From contig CAQUUC010000004.1 in NCBI GenBank assembly GCA_948896235.1, forward strand, positions 62,001 to 126,000: a DNA stretch of 64,000 nt. The letters run 5' to 3'. This stretch comes from an uncultured Clostridia bacterium. Lineage in GTDB: Bacteria; Bacillota; Clostridia; TANB77; CAG-508. The translations under genes were made by a program, and so were the position numbers. Shown piece by piece: positions 1 through 10,200 of the stretch. The stretch's first letter is position 1; the number at the start of each line of letters is the position of its first letter. The notes beneath the pieces were generated by a model. That model had not been told where the DNA came from. It made no database searches and saw nothing but the letters and a program-made list of their open reading frames with translations.

Positions 1-453
1 ATGTCTAAACCAGTTAATTCAATGAAAATAGTGCTTAAAAATACAAATGATGTTGCAAAATTATTAATGGAAGAATTAAAAAACGAAAAAAGAGAAATTG
101 CAAAACTCCTAATGCTAAATTCAAAAAATACTTTAATTAGAATAGTAGATATAGCATTAGGAGGAGGAAATTTTGCAAACATAGAGCCTAAAATAATATT
201 AAGAGAGCCAATACAGATAGGAGCACAAAAGATAATTCTTGTACATAATCACCCAAGTGGAGATTCAACTCCAAGTAAAGAAGATTACAGAATGACAGAT
301 AGAATATATGAAGCAGCAGATGTTTTGGGAATACAATTAGTAGATCATGTAATAATAGGAAATAATCAATATACAAGCATATATAAATATAAACGCGAAA
401 AAGAATCAAAAACAGGTGATATAGTAAAACTTGGATTTAAGGGAATAAATTAG
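1..453 (+). CDS. radC: RadC-like JAB/MPN domain protein, 5'-truncated by window edge
   Basis: This is the C-terminal JAB (JAMM) domain of the RadC family, usually about 225 residues long with an N-terminal helix-hairpin-helix part that is missing here. The window begins inside the gene, so the ATG at position 1 is probably an internal Met and not the start. The metal-binding JAMM signature is visible: His82-x-His84 in HNHPSGDSTPSKED with Asp95. RadC proteins are often assigned to DNA repair, but their biochemical role is unsettled. The gene precedes mreB by 70 nt, the classic radC-mreBCD order of Firmicutes. Confidence 0.9.
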   Translation: MSKPVNSMKIVLKNTNDVAKLLMEELKNEKREIAKLLMLNSKNTLIRIVDIALGGGNFANIEPKIILREPIQIGAQKIILVHNHPSGDSTPSKEDYRMTDRIYEAADVLGIQLVDHVIIGNNQYTSIYKYKREKESKTGDIVKLGFKGIN

Positions 454-523
454 AACAATTAAGAAAAGATAATATAAATTATAAATAAATCTTTATATAA
501 AGTGAAAGGATTGATAAAACTAA

Positions 524-1556
<1,033 letters not shown>

Positions 1557-1578
1557 GAATAGCACAAGGAGGTAAAAA

Positions 1579-2389
1579 ATGTATAAGAAAAAAACAAGCA
1601 TTGTAGGAATAATAATAACAATAGTAATATTAATTATTCTAGTATTCATATCAAATATGAATGTGGAAAACTTATCATATATAGAAAATGCAGTTTCAAC
1701 AATAGTAATGCCAATACAAAATGGACTTACCTATTTGAAGAATAAAATAACAGGAAATGATACATTTTTTACTGACATAAGTAAATTACAAGAAGAGAAT
1801 GAAGAATTAAAAAGAAAAAATAGTGAATTAGAAACGACACTAAGAGAATTAGAAATAATAAAAGCAGAAAATACAACACTAAAAGAATACTTGAATTTAT
1901 CAGAAACATATGCAAATTATAAAACCAAACCAGCATATATCATAAGTAAAGATATTAGTAATTACAGTAAAGTATTTATAATAAATCTAGGTTCAAAAGA
2001 TGGAATAGAAAAAGATATGACAGTAATATCTGAAAAAGGATTAGTAGGACATATAATTCAAACTACAGATCATACATCGAAAGTTCAAACAATAATAGAT
2101 ACTTCAAGTACAGTAAGTGCAACAATGACAAGTTCAAGAGATAATATAATATTAAAAGGTACTTTAGAAGAAGGAACCCTAAAAGCAAGCTATATTAAAC
2201 CATCTGCTAATTTAATACAAGGTGACACAATTGAAACTTCACGGAATGGGTGGGATATATCCAAAAGGCATAAAGATAGGAACTATTAAAAAAATAGAAA
2301 ATACGAATAACATAGTAGATAGAGTTGCTTATATAGAACCAGCAGTAAACTTTGATAAAGTAGAAACAGTACTTGTAATTACGAAATAA
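1579..2389 (+). CDS. mreC: Rod-shape protein MreC, read through one CGG +1 shift
   Basis: MreC is a bitopic scaffold linking MreB to the elongation PBPs outside the membrane. Residues about 9-28 form one transmembrane helix, followed by a coiled coil (about 63-105, rich in E/L/K) and the beta-domain. The zero frame ends at 2289. Ignoring the C of CGG at 2242-2244 gives 269 residues and restores TSGMGGIYPKG, equivalent to the strongly conserved TSGLGGIFPKG of the family, so Gly is read at the site. The start has a good AGGAGG at 1567-1572. It lies 22 nt after mreB and 16 nt before mreD. Confidence 0.93.
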
Positions 2390-2405
2390 TTAAGGAGTCA
2401 AAAGT

Positions 2406-2939
2406 ATGAAAAACACGTTAATAATAATAACAACAATATTTATATTTCTAATATTATACTTTTTACAAGTGAACTTTTTTAACTGGTTTACAATAGCTGG
2501 AATATCACCAAACTTATTTGTAATATTAGTACTATTTTTGGGACTGTTTGCAGGTAAAAGAGTAGGTGTACCAATGGGAATATTTTTAGGAATATTATTA
2601 GACCTATTTGCAAGTAAAAAAATAGGAATATCAGCTATAATGCTTGGAATAGTAGGAATAATAGCAGGTGTATTAGATAAAAATTTTTCAAAAGATAGTA
2701 GGATGACAATAATTCTAATGACTATTCTATCAACAGCTATATATGAAGTAGGGGGATATATATTAAACTATATAATAGTATCAACCAATATAGAAATATT
2801 GTTATTTATAAAAATACTATTAATAGAATCAATATATAATGCAATATTAACAGTAATTTTGTATCCTCTACTACAAAAAGCAGGATATTATATAGAGGAG
2901 GCCTTTAGAGGAAAACAAATTTTAACTAGGTATTATTAA
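2406..2939 (+). CDS. mreD: Rod-shape-determining protein MreD
   Basis: A 177-residue, very hydrophobic protein with about five predicted transmembrane segments and few charged residues, matching MreD in size, topology and position immediately after mreC. MreD works with MreC, RodA and PBP2 in side-wall peptidoglycan synthesis. The start ATG follows AAGGAGTC. No CGG site is present, and the frame is intact. Confidence 0.88.
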   Translation: MKNTLIIITTIFIFLILYFLQVNFFNWFTIAGISPNLFVILVLFLGLFAGKRVGVPMGIFLGILLDLFASKKIGISAIMLGIVGIIAGVLDKNFSKDSRMTIILMTILSTAIYEVGGYILNYIIVSTNIEILLFIKILLIESIYNAILTVILYPLLQKAGYYIEEAFRGKQILTRYY

Positions 2940-2982
2940 TGAGAAATATAGAATTTTTTGAATTTTGAAAGGAGGGACAAGC

Positions 2983-5087
2983 TTGAAACATAAAAATAAA
3001 CCTATAAACTTTAAAATTAGATATAACATAATTGCAGTATTAACATATTGTATAGGTATTATATTGCTTGTTCAACTATTCAACCTTCAAATAGTACATG
3101 GAAATGAATACTTAGAAACTTCAAATACAAGATTAACCCGTGAAAGCGTATTAAAAGCAGCTAGAGGAAATATTAAGGATAATAGTGGAACAATACTTGC
3201 AGGAACTGAAACTAGTAATAATTTAGAAATATATAAAAGTAAAATAGATACAGACACATTAAACGAAACAATATTAAGAGTTGCAAATGTATTAGAGAAA
3301 AATGGTAGTAAATATATAGATAATTTTCCAATAAAAATAAATCCTTTTGCATTTACATATAATAATGAAGAAAGGGAAAAAAGTTGGAAAAAGGCAAACA
3401 AGTTAGAGGAAAATTTAACAGCAGAAGAAGCCTTTTATAAATTTAAAGAAAAATATAAAATCAAAAATGATAATATAGAAGAAACGAGAAAAATAATAAC
3501 TATACGTTATCAAATATCTCGGGGAAGGATATAGTTCAACAAAATCTGTAGTAATAGCACAAAATATATCGGTAGAAAGTGTGCATATAATAAGTGAGCA
3601 AAATGATTTATTCCCAGGAGTAAATATAACAGAAATACCAGTTAGAGCATACACAAAAGGAAATTTAGCTTCACATATTTTAGGGTATACTTCAAAAATA
3701 TCTGAAGATGAGTATAAAAATGAAAAAGAAAATGGATATACCTTAACAGATTATTATGGAAAATCTGGAATAGAAAGAATAGCAGAAAAATACTTAAAAG
3801 GAACTGACCGGAGTAAAACAGATTGATATGGCTGTAGATGGAACAATAACAGACGAATATATACGGTGAACCTGCGATCCAGCGGAGCAGATGTAATATT
3901 AACAATAGATGCTTCACTTCAAGAAGTAACAGAAAGGACACTTGCAAATAGTATAGAGAATATACGAAATGGAAAATATGGAACAGCATATGAAGCAACA
4001 GGTGGAGCAATGGTAGTGATGAATGTAAAAACGGGGGAGATACTTGCACTTGCAAGTAATCCAGATTACGATCCATCAAAATTTACATTTGGAATAGATC
4101 CAGAAACTTGGGAGATATATAAAAATAGTAATATGAAAAATAGAGCTATAAGTGAAATATATCCACCAGGTTCAACATACAAAATGGTAACAGCAGTAGC
4201 GGGACTTGAAACGGGAGCAATAGGTAAAACCACAAAAATAAATGATACAGGACGTTATACTTATTATAAAGATTATCAGCCAAGATGTTGGAAATCAGGA
4301 CGGGCATGGATATTTAAATGTAACCTCTGCAATAGAGCGTTCATGTAACTACTTTTTCTATGAAACAGGAAGAAGGATAGGAATAGACAACCTGGCAAAA
4401 TATACTCGTCACTTTGGATTAGGTAAAAAAACAGGAATAGAACTACCAGGAGAGTCAATAGGAAGGTTAAACGAAAGAAAAGAAGGAGAAACTTGGAATC
4501 CGGGAGATACAATACAAGCAGCAATAGGACAATTAAATAATCAATATACACCTATACAAATGGCAAAATATACAAGTATGCTCGCAAATGGAGGAAAAAA
4601 TGTAAAACCTACATTAATAAAATCAATACAAAAAGTAGACGGAGCAGAAATACCAAAAGAAGAGTATGAAAAATACTTTAATACAAAATTAGGAATTACT
4701 ACAGAAGAAGAGGATGGAATAACCATAAACCCAGACAATCTAAAAACAGTACTAGAAGGAATGAAAGATGTTACAAGTGAAACAGGAGGAACAGCTTATA
4801 GATATTTCAAAGACTTTAATATAACAGTAGGTGGAAAAACAGGTACAGCACAGGTAGGAAGACAAGTAGGAGATAAATATGAAATACTATATTCACATGC
4901 CTGGTTTGTTGGCTTTGCACCATTTGATAATCCAGAAATAGCAGTAGTAATTTTAGTAGAACGAGGAGGAGCCGGAGGATATACTGTTGAAGCGGCAAGA
5001 GATGTAATGGCAGAATATTTTGGAATGAACTCAAATAATATACAAGAAAATACAAATGCAATACCATCTACAGAAGTACAAAACTAG
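2983..5087 (+). CDS. mrdA: Class B penicillin-binding protein 2, read through five CGG +1 shifts
   Basis: This is the elongation-specific transpeptidase that cross-links peptidoglycan with the Mre complex. It has an N-terminal transmembrane helix (about residues 15-38), a dimerisation/pedestal domain, and a transpeptidase domain with SxxK (GSTYK), SxN (SCN) and KTGT. Five in-frame CGG triplets interrupt it, at 3520, 3809, 3864, 3883 and 4301. Dropping the C at each gives one 699-residue protein of normal family length. Restored glycines fall at conserved family positions: LKGTDGVKQ, the G of QGADVILTID, and CWKSGGHG. The TTG at 2983 is chosen because GGAGGG lies 7 nt upstream; an earlier in-frame TTG at 2965 overlaps that ribosome-binding site. 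No rodA is adjacent. Confidence 0.9.
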
Positions 5088-5106
5088 AAAGAAAGAAGGA
5101 AATATA

Positions 5107-5715
5107 ATGAGAAATTGTGTAAGTATCGTACTAGGAAAAGAGGAAATAACTTTAAAAATTAATCAAAAAGCAGAAGAAAAAGAGATAGAAGAATGTTTGA
5201 AAGCAAAAATAACAGAACTAAAAAAATTATATCAAAATGAGAAAACACCAATATTTGTTACTGGAAAAGTTCTAAAAAACAAGGAAATGGACAAAATAAA
5301 ACAAATAGTAAAAAAAGATATAGAAGTTGAAGTAGAGTTTGATAGTCCAAAAGTATTGGGATTACACGGAATAAAGAAAGCATTTGTTGAAGAGATAAAA
5401 TCTTCCGAAACTAAATTTCATAAAGGATCTTTACGTTCTGGAATGAAATTAGAATATGAAGGAAGTATAGTAGTACTAGGAGATGTAAATGCTGGTGCAG
5501 AAGTTATAGCAGGAGAGAATATAGTAGTTCTTGGAATTTTAAGAGGTATGGCACATGCGGGAGCAAAAGGAAATAAAAAAGCAATGATAGCGTCAGCAAA
5601 AATAGAATCACCACAAATAAGAATAGCGAATATAGTAAAAGAGCTAGAAAAAAGTGAGGAAGAAGCAAGAAAAAACTATGCATATGTACAAGAAAATAAG
5701 ATTGTATTAGAATAG
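5107..5715 (+). CDS. minC: Septum-site inhibitor MinC
   Basis: MinC blocks FtsZ ring formation away from midcell. The 202-residue protein has the N-terminal alpha/beta domain and the C-terminal right-handed beta-helix, recognisable from LRSGMKLEYEGSIVVLGDVNAGAEV and GMAHAGAKGN. Start ATG 5107 follows GAAGGA 19 nt after the PBP2 stop. The usual partners minD and minE do not follow; a terminator and two reverse-strand genes come next, so MinD must be encoded elsewhere if MinC acts conventionally. Confidence 0.92.
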   Translation: MRNCVSIVLGKEEITLKINQKAEEKEIEECLKAKITELKKLYQNEKTPIFVTGKVLKNKEMDKIKQIVKKDIEVEVEFDSPKVLGLHGIKKAFVEEIKSSETKFHKGSLRSGMKLEYEGSIVVLGDVNAGAEVIAGENIVVLGILRGMAHAGAKGNKKAMIASAKIESPQIRIANIVKELEKSEEEARKNYAYVQENKIVLE

Positions 5716-5723
5716 ACAAAAGA

Positions 5724-5759
5724 AAAAGACTAGGAAAGCTTAGTGCTACTAGTCTTTTT
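5724..5759 (+). terminator. Intrinsic terminator after minC
   Basis: An inverted repeat, AAAGACTAG with CTAGTCTTT, brackets a short loop and is followed by a T-run. It ends the radC-mre-PBP2-minC transcript. Confidence 0.75.
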
Positions 5760-5813
5760 ATATTGTTTACTTGAATTGCTTATCGACGTATTTTTTATGT
5801 GACTAATTACCAC

Positions 5814-6200
5814 CTAACTAAGTAACAACAAGATCAATGCAATAAATAATTCTTGATCTTTAACACCTTCATCATATAAAAACCAAATTAAACATATAAG
5901 TAAAATATCATCAAAATATAAATTGATTCCAAAAAGCTGAAACAATGGAGAATCTGAACTTGAATTAGAATTGTTTTCTTTTTCTAGATCTTTTGTAAAA
6001 TTAGTACATTTACTAGCTTTATTATCAAAATTTTTATAATATGAATTGTTTTTGTTAGGTATAGAAGTAGCGTTATGGAATACAGAACTTGAGTCCATAT
6101 TAGAGTTTGATTTTCTATAGGAATAATATGGATATCTATATCCATATCTAGAATATCTATTATAATAGGGCATACTAAAATAAGGAAGGTGAAACATCAT
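5814..6200 (-). CDS. Clostridial protein of unknown function with hydrophobic C-terminus
   Basis: 128 residues. The N-terminal third is Tyr/Arg/Pro/Ser-rich and resembles low-complexity spore-coat-like sequence. The middle is Asn/Ser/Lys-rich. The C-terminus (about 92-128) is a hydrophobic hairpin with acidic residues between, FDDILLICLIWFLYDEGVKD. The start ATG overlaps the end of the upstream gene by 4 nt, so the two are translationally coupled. I recall pairs like this in many spore-forming Clostridia, but no function can be assigned from sequence. Confidence 0.6.
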   Translation of the reverse strand: MMFHLPYFSMPYYNRYSRYGYRYPYYSYRKSNSNMDSSSVFHNATSIPNKNNSYYKNFDNKASKCTNFTKDLEKENNSNSSSDSPLFQLFGINLYFDDILLICLIWFLYDEGVKDQELFIALILLLLS

Positions 6201-6712
6201 TTTGAATTCTCACCACCATCTTGGTTAAAAGCATCAATTACTTTAGTCATATTAAATAATTGCACGTATTGTTCTACTTTACTTTTTCTACTTTCCTTTA
6301 AGTATGGCTTTAAAGAAAGTAACAAATTTGAACGAGGATCATTCTTATTGGAATTCATTTTATCCATTATAGATTTCATTTTAAGTAACATATTTATATC
6401 AAAATTCGGAATAGAATTAGTAGAACTATCAGTATTATTAAAATCATTAGAATTAGAGGAATTATTAGAAGTAGTATTATTAGAATTACTAAACATATTC
6501 ATAATATTTTTTAATATATCTGGGTTAATAGAATTATTATTGAAATTATTAGAGGTATTATTGTTATCAAAATTGTTGTTAAAATCACTATTATTAAACG
6601 TGCCACCATTAGAATTATTATTTTTCATATTATTCATCATATTTTTAATATCGTCTGGTATATTACCATTTTTCATAGCATTTGCTAAATTATTCATAAA
6701 ATCAGAATCCAT
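6197..6712 (-). CDS. Asn-rich clostridial protein of unknown function
   Basis: 171 residues. The N-terminus is a short amphipathic MDSDFMNNLANAMKNG segment. Residues about 30-95 are extremely Asn/Ser/Thr-rich. The conserved-looking C-terminus carries SLKPYLKESRKSKVEQYVQ. It has a good ribosome-binding site (AAGGAGGG on the reverse strand, 6720-6727) and overlaps the next gene by 4 nt. The C-terminal motif recurs in small clostridial proteins; the function is unknown. A forward-strand frame covering the same bases is treated as a shadow. Confidence 0.6.
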   Translation of the reverse strand: MDSDFMNNLANAMKNGNIPDDIKNMMNNMKNNNSNGGTFNNSDFNNNFDNNNTSNNFNNNSINPDILKNIMNMFSNSNNTTSNNSSNSNDFNNTDSSTNSIPNFDINMLLKMKSIMDKMNSNKNDPRSNLLLSLKPYLKESRKSKVEQYVQLFNMTKVIDAFNQDGGENSK

Positions 6713-6840
6713 TTAAACTACCCTCCTTATATTATAGGGGTAAAAGTATGTAAGTTTTTTCATATATATAGTATATGCTATAAAATTAAAAATGTTACTA
6801 AGTTTTATAAAGTACCCAAAAGGTTACTATCCTAAGGGAA

Positions 6841-6869
6841 TTGACAAGAAAAGAGTCTTTTTGTAATAA
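6841..6869 (+). promoter_or_regulatory. Possible sigma-A promoter, distal to the surface-protein operon
   Basis: TTGACA (6841-6846), 17-nt spacer, TAATAA (6864-6869). It lies about 330 nt upstream of the surface-protein start, so it could give a long leader or a small RNA. Confidence 0.4.
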
Positions 6870-7130
6870 AAACTTAATATAAAATTAATAGATTCAAAAA
6901 AAACCTTAAAAGACGGTTATTTCCGTAAATAATTATAAGTAATATATATAAAATAGTATAAAACATAATTCTTGAAAATTATTAAAAAAATAGTATTATA
7001 ATATATAAATATATAAAAAAATAAAAATCACACAAAATTATGCAAAAGTACGACAAAATATTATATATTTAGACACTATATGACAGCATAAGATATTTTA
7101 CATAAAACCTTGCTTTTTTATCAAAAATAC

Positions 7131-7159
7131 TTGAAAAAAAGCTTAAAAAAGCGTATAAT
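7131..7159 (+). promoter_or_regulatory. Sigma-A promoter of the surface-protein operon
   Basis: TTGAAA (7131-7136), 17-nt spacer, TATAAT (7154-7159), 42 nt before the start codon at 7202, which has AGGAGGAA as ribosome-binding site. Confidence 0.7.
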
Positions 7160-7201
7160 GAAAGGTAGCAGTGTAAAATAAATATAGGAGGAATTAAGAA
7201 G

Positions 7202-10200
7202 ATGAATCAAAAATTATTAAGCAAGATACTTGCAACAATGTTAGCAGTAGTTTTAACATTTACAAACTTTGTATTATTGGGTGTATATGCAACAAATTCA
7301 TATGCAACAGGAGACTCACTAGAAAATCAAAAAATAGTATCAAACAATGAAAATGTAAAGTTTGATGCTTATTTTAAGGATGAGAAAGGAAATAAAATAC
7401 ATACACAGACAAAGGATATAGATGAACATGTAAGATTATTTTTGGAAATACAAGTTGATAAAGGATACTTAAAAGATTCAAAAATAACAATGTTAGGTCA
7501 AGACGGTAAAGAAACAAACTTTAGAATAGCAAGTAAAGATCAAACACTTGATATGGTAGAAAGCATTGATGCTGATAACAATAAGATTTCATTAAAGCAA
7601 ATAAATAGTGGAACAAATGTAATTTTACAAATACCAATTGCTAGTACATATTCTGAATTATTTGATTTATCTAACTTTAGTAAAATAAATAATATAACAT
7701 TAACTGGTTCATATATAGATAATAGTGGAAAACAAACTGGGATAGAAAAAACAATAAGCATAAGAAATGAATGGGGAAAAGAAGCAAAAGCTATATTAGA
7801 ACAAGAAACAAAAACATATATTCCATATGAAATTAGAGAGCAAACAGGTACAATTTTACAAACCATATTAAGAACAGGAATAGAGAAAAATAGCTTACCA
7901 GTTAAACAAACTAAAATAACAGTGAAAGTTCCAGAAATTAATGGAGTAAAACCAGAAGAGGTAATTGTAACTGCAAATAACACTTATGCAACTAATAATC
8001 AAGGAGCAGACAAATTTAGCAAAGACAATTGGTCATATGATAAAGAAACAGGAACAATAAGTATAGAAGTAAAAAATGAACCAACAGATAATAAAGTGGC
8101 TTGGAAGAAAAACGTTACAGATGAATATGTAATTACATACATATTTAAAGAAATGGTTGAAGAAATACAAGCAGAACAAAAAGCAGATGTAGAAATTGAA
8201 AGCTATAATAATGTAACAGAAAAAGTAACAGTTAATAATACCTTAGCTATAAAAGAAAATGAAAATAAAGGAAACATAGTAACAACAAAGATTACATCAA
8301 ATGATAAATTAAGTAAAGGTTATTTATATTCAAATTCACAAAACAAAATAGAATATTTTGAAAACGTTAAATTAGATATTGGATATACAAAATTAATAGA
8401 TAAAATAACAGTAAAAAATACTGCCGATAATTATATAAACTCTAAAGAAGAAGAAAATCCAACTACTGTTAATAATAAAAATTATGCTTATTATAAAACT
8501 ACTACAATTAATAAAGAAAACTTTGAAAGAATATTAGGCAAAGATGGATATATAAAAATAATAGGAAAAGATGGAGAAAGGTTAGCAACATTTACAAAAG
8601 ATACTAGGGTAGATGAAGCAGGAAACTATACATATAATTATGTAAGTGAAATAAATGAAATAGAAATTGAAACATCAAAACCAATTAATGAAGGAACCTT
8701 AGAAATAAATCATATAAAAAGCTTAAAAGGAATAACAGATTATTCTAAAAAGCAAATAGAAGATTTTCAAAAATTACAATTAAAAACTGTAACAATAGTA
8801 GAGTATACAGATATAATAATAGAAAGATATGGCAAAACAAGAAATATTGAACTTACTAAACCAGCAACAAAGATAGAGGCATCAGTTAATAAAACTGATT
8901 TATCTACAATAGTAAAAAATGAAAATGTAGAATTTAGAGTAGCACTAAAAACAAATGATATAAGTTGTGACTTATATAAAAATCCAAGTTTAGATATAGT
9001 ACTACCAAGTTATATAACAAAAGTAGATATAAAAGATGTAGATTTATTGTTTGATAATGAACTAAAAATAAAAGAATATAGCCAATATGTAAATGGCAAT
9101 GGAAATATTGTAATAAAAGTAACCTTACAAGGAGAACAAACATCATATAGTGAAAATGAAGTATCAAAAGGAGCAAATTTAGTAATAAATACAGATATTT
9201 TAGTAAAACAATTGTCACCAACAAAACAAGATGTAGTAAAAGTATATATTACAAACCAAAATGCAACATCTTATGAAAATACTGAAAATTCAAGAGGATA
9301 TGTAGAAATGCCATTAAAAGCAGTTGCACCAACAGGTATAGTTACAACAAATACAATTAATAGTGGAAATGAAATTGTAACAGTTTCAAATGGAGGAGAA
9401 GCATTTGTAAAATTAGATGCAAAATCAGCCTCAAAGCAAGCAACAGTTTCAGCAAACATAATAAATAACTATGAAAATAAAATAAACAATATAAGAATTT
9501 TAGGAACTTTACCAAAAGCAGGAAACGTAGATCCAGCTACAAGAAAGGATTTAGAATCTAATTTTGATACTAGTATAGTAGAGCCAATTAAATTAAATAA
9601 TTTAAAAGGTAAAATATATTATAGTGAAAATCCAAAAGCAACTCAAGATATTAATAATAAAGAAAATGGTTGGACTCAAAGTATAGAAAATATATCTAAT
9701 GCAAAAGTATATTTAATAGATTTTGAAAATTATGAAATGCAAACAGGAGATATGGTATCTTTAGAATACAAAGTACAAATACCTGCAAATCTAGAGTATG
9801 ATAAAACAGCTTGTACAAACTATGTAGTATATTTTGATAATGTGAAAGAAAAAGAAACAATAAAAGATAAAGCTATAGCAACAAAAATTGGACTTACAAC
9901 AGGAGAAGGACCTCATTTAGAAGTTGCAATTAGAAATGATATAGGAGCAAACAAAGAAGTACAAGAGGGACAAGTTATTACATATACTATATCTGTAAAA
10001 AACACAGGAAATACTACAGTTAATAATGTAACAGTAACAGGAAATATTCCAGAAGGAACAATATATACATATTATGATGGAATACCAAATACAGAAGATA
10101 TAGTAACTCGAGAATATGATAGCAAGAAAAAAGAATATACTAAAAACCTTGAAAGATTACAACCAGGTGAAGTAAAAACTGTTGTATATCAAGTGGAAGC

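Larger units (their letters stand above)
6713..7201. promoter_or_regulatory. 489-nt AT-rich divergent intergenic region
   Basis: This lies between the reverse Asn-rich gene and the forward surface-protein operon. No ORF with a ribosome-binding site was seen. It holds two sigma-A-like forward promoters (6841 and 7131), listed separately, and otherwise only A/T-rich sequence with short direct repeats of TATATA type. Confidence 0.5.

Noticed and set aside
6189..6716. Forward ORF of 175 codons opposite the Asn-rich gene
   Set aside because: No ribosome-binding site, Leu/Ile-rich mirror of the Asn-rich codons on the other strand; the reverse gene has a good ribosome-binding site and coupling to its neighbour.
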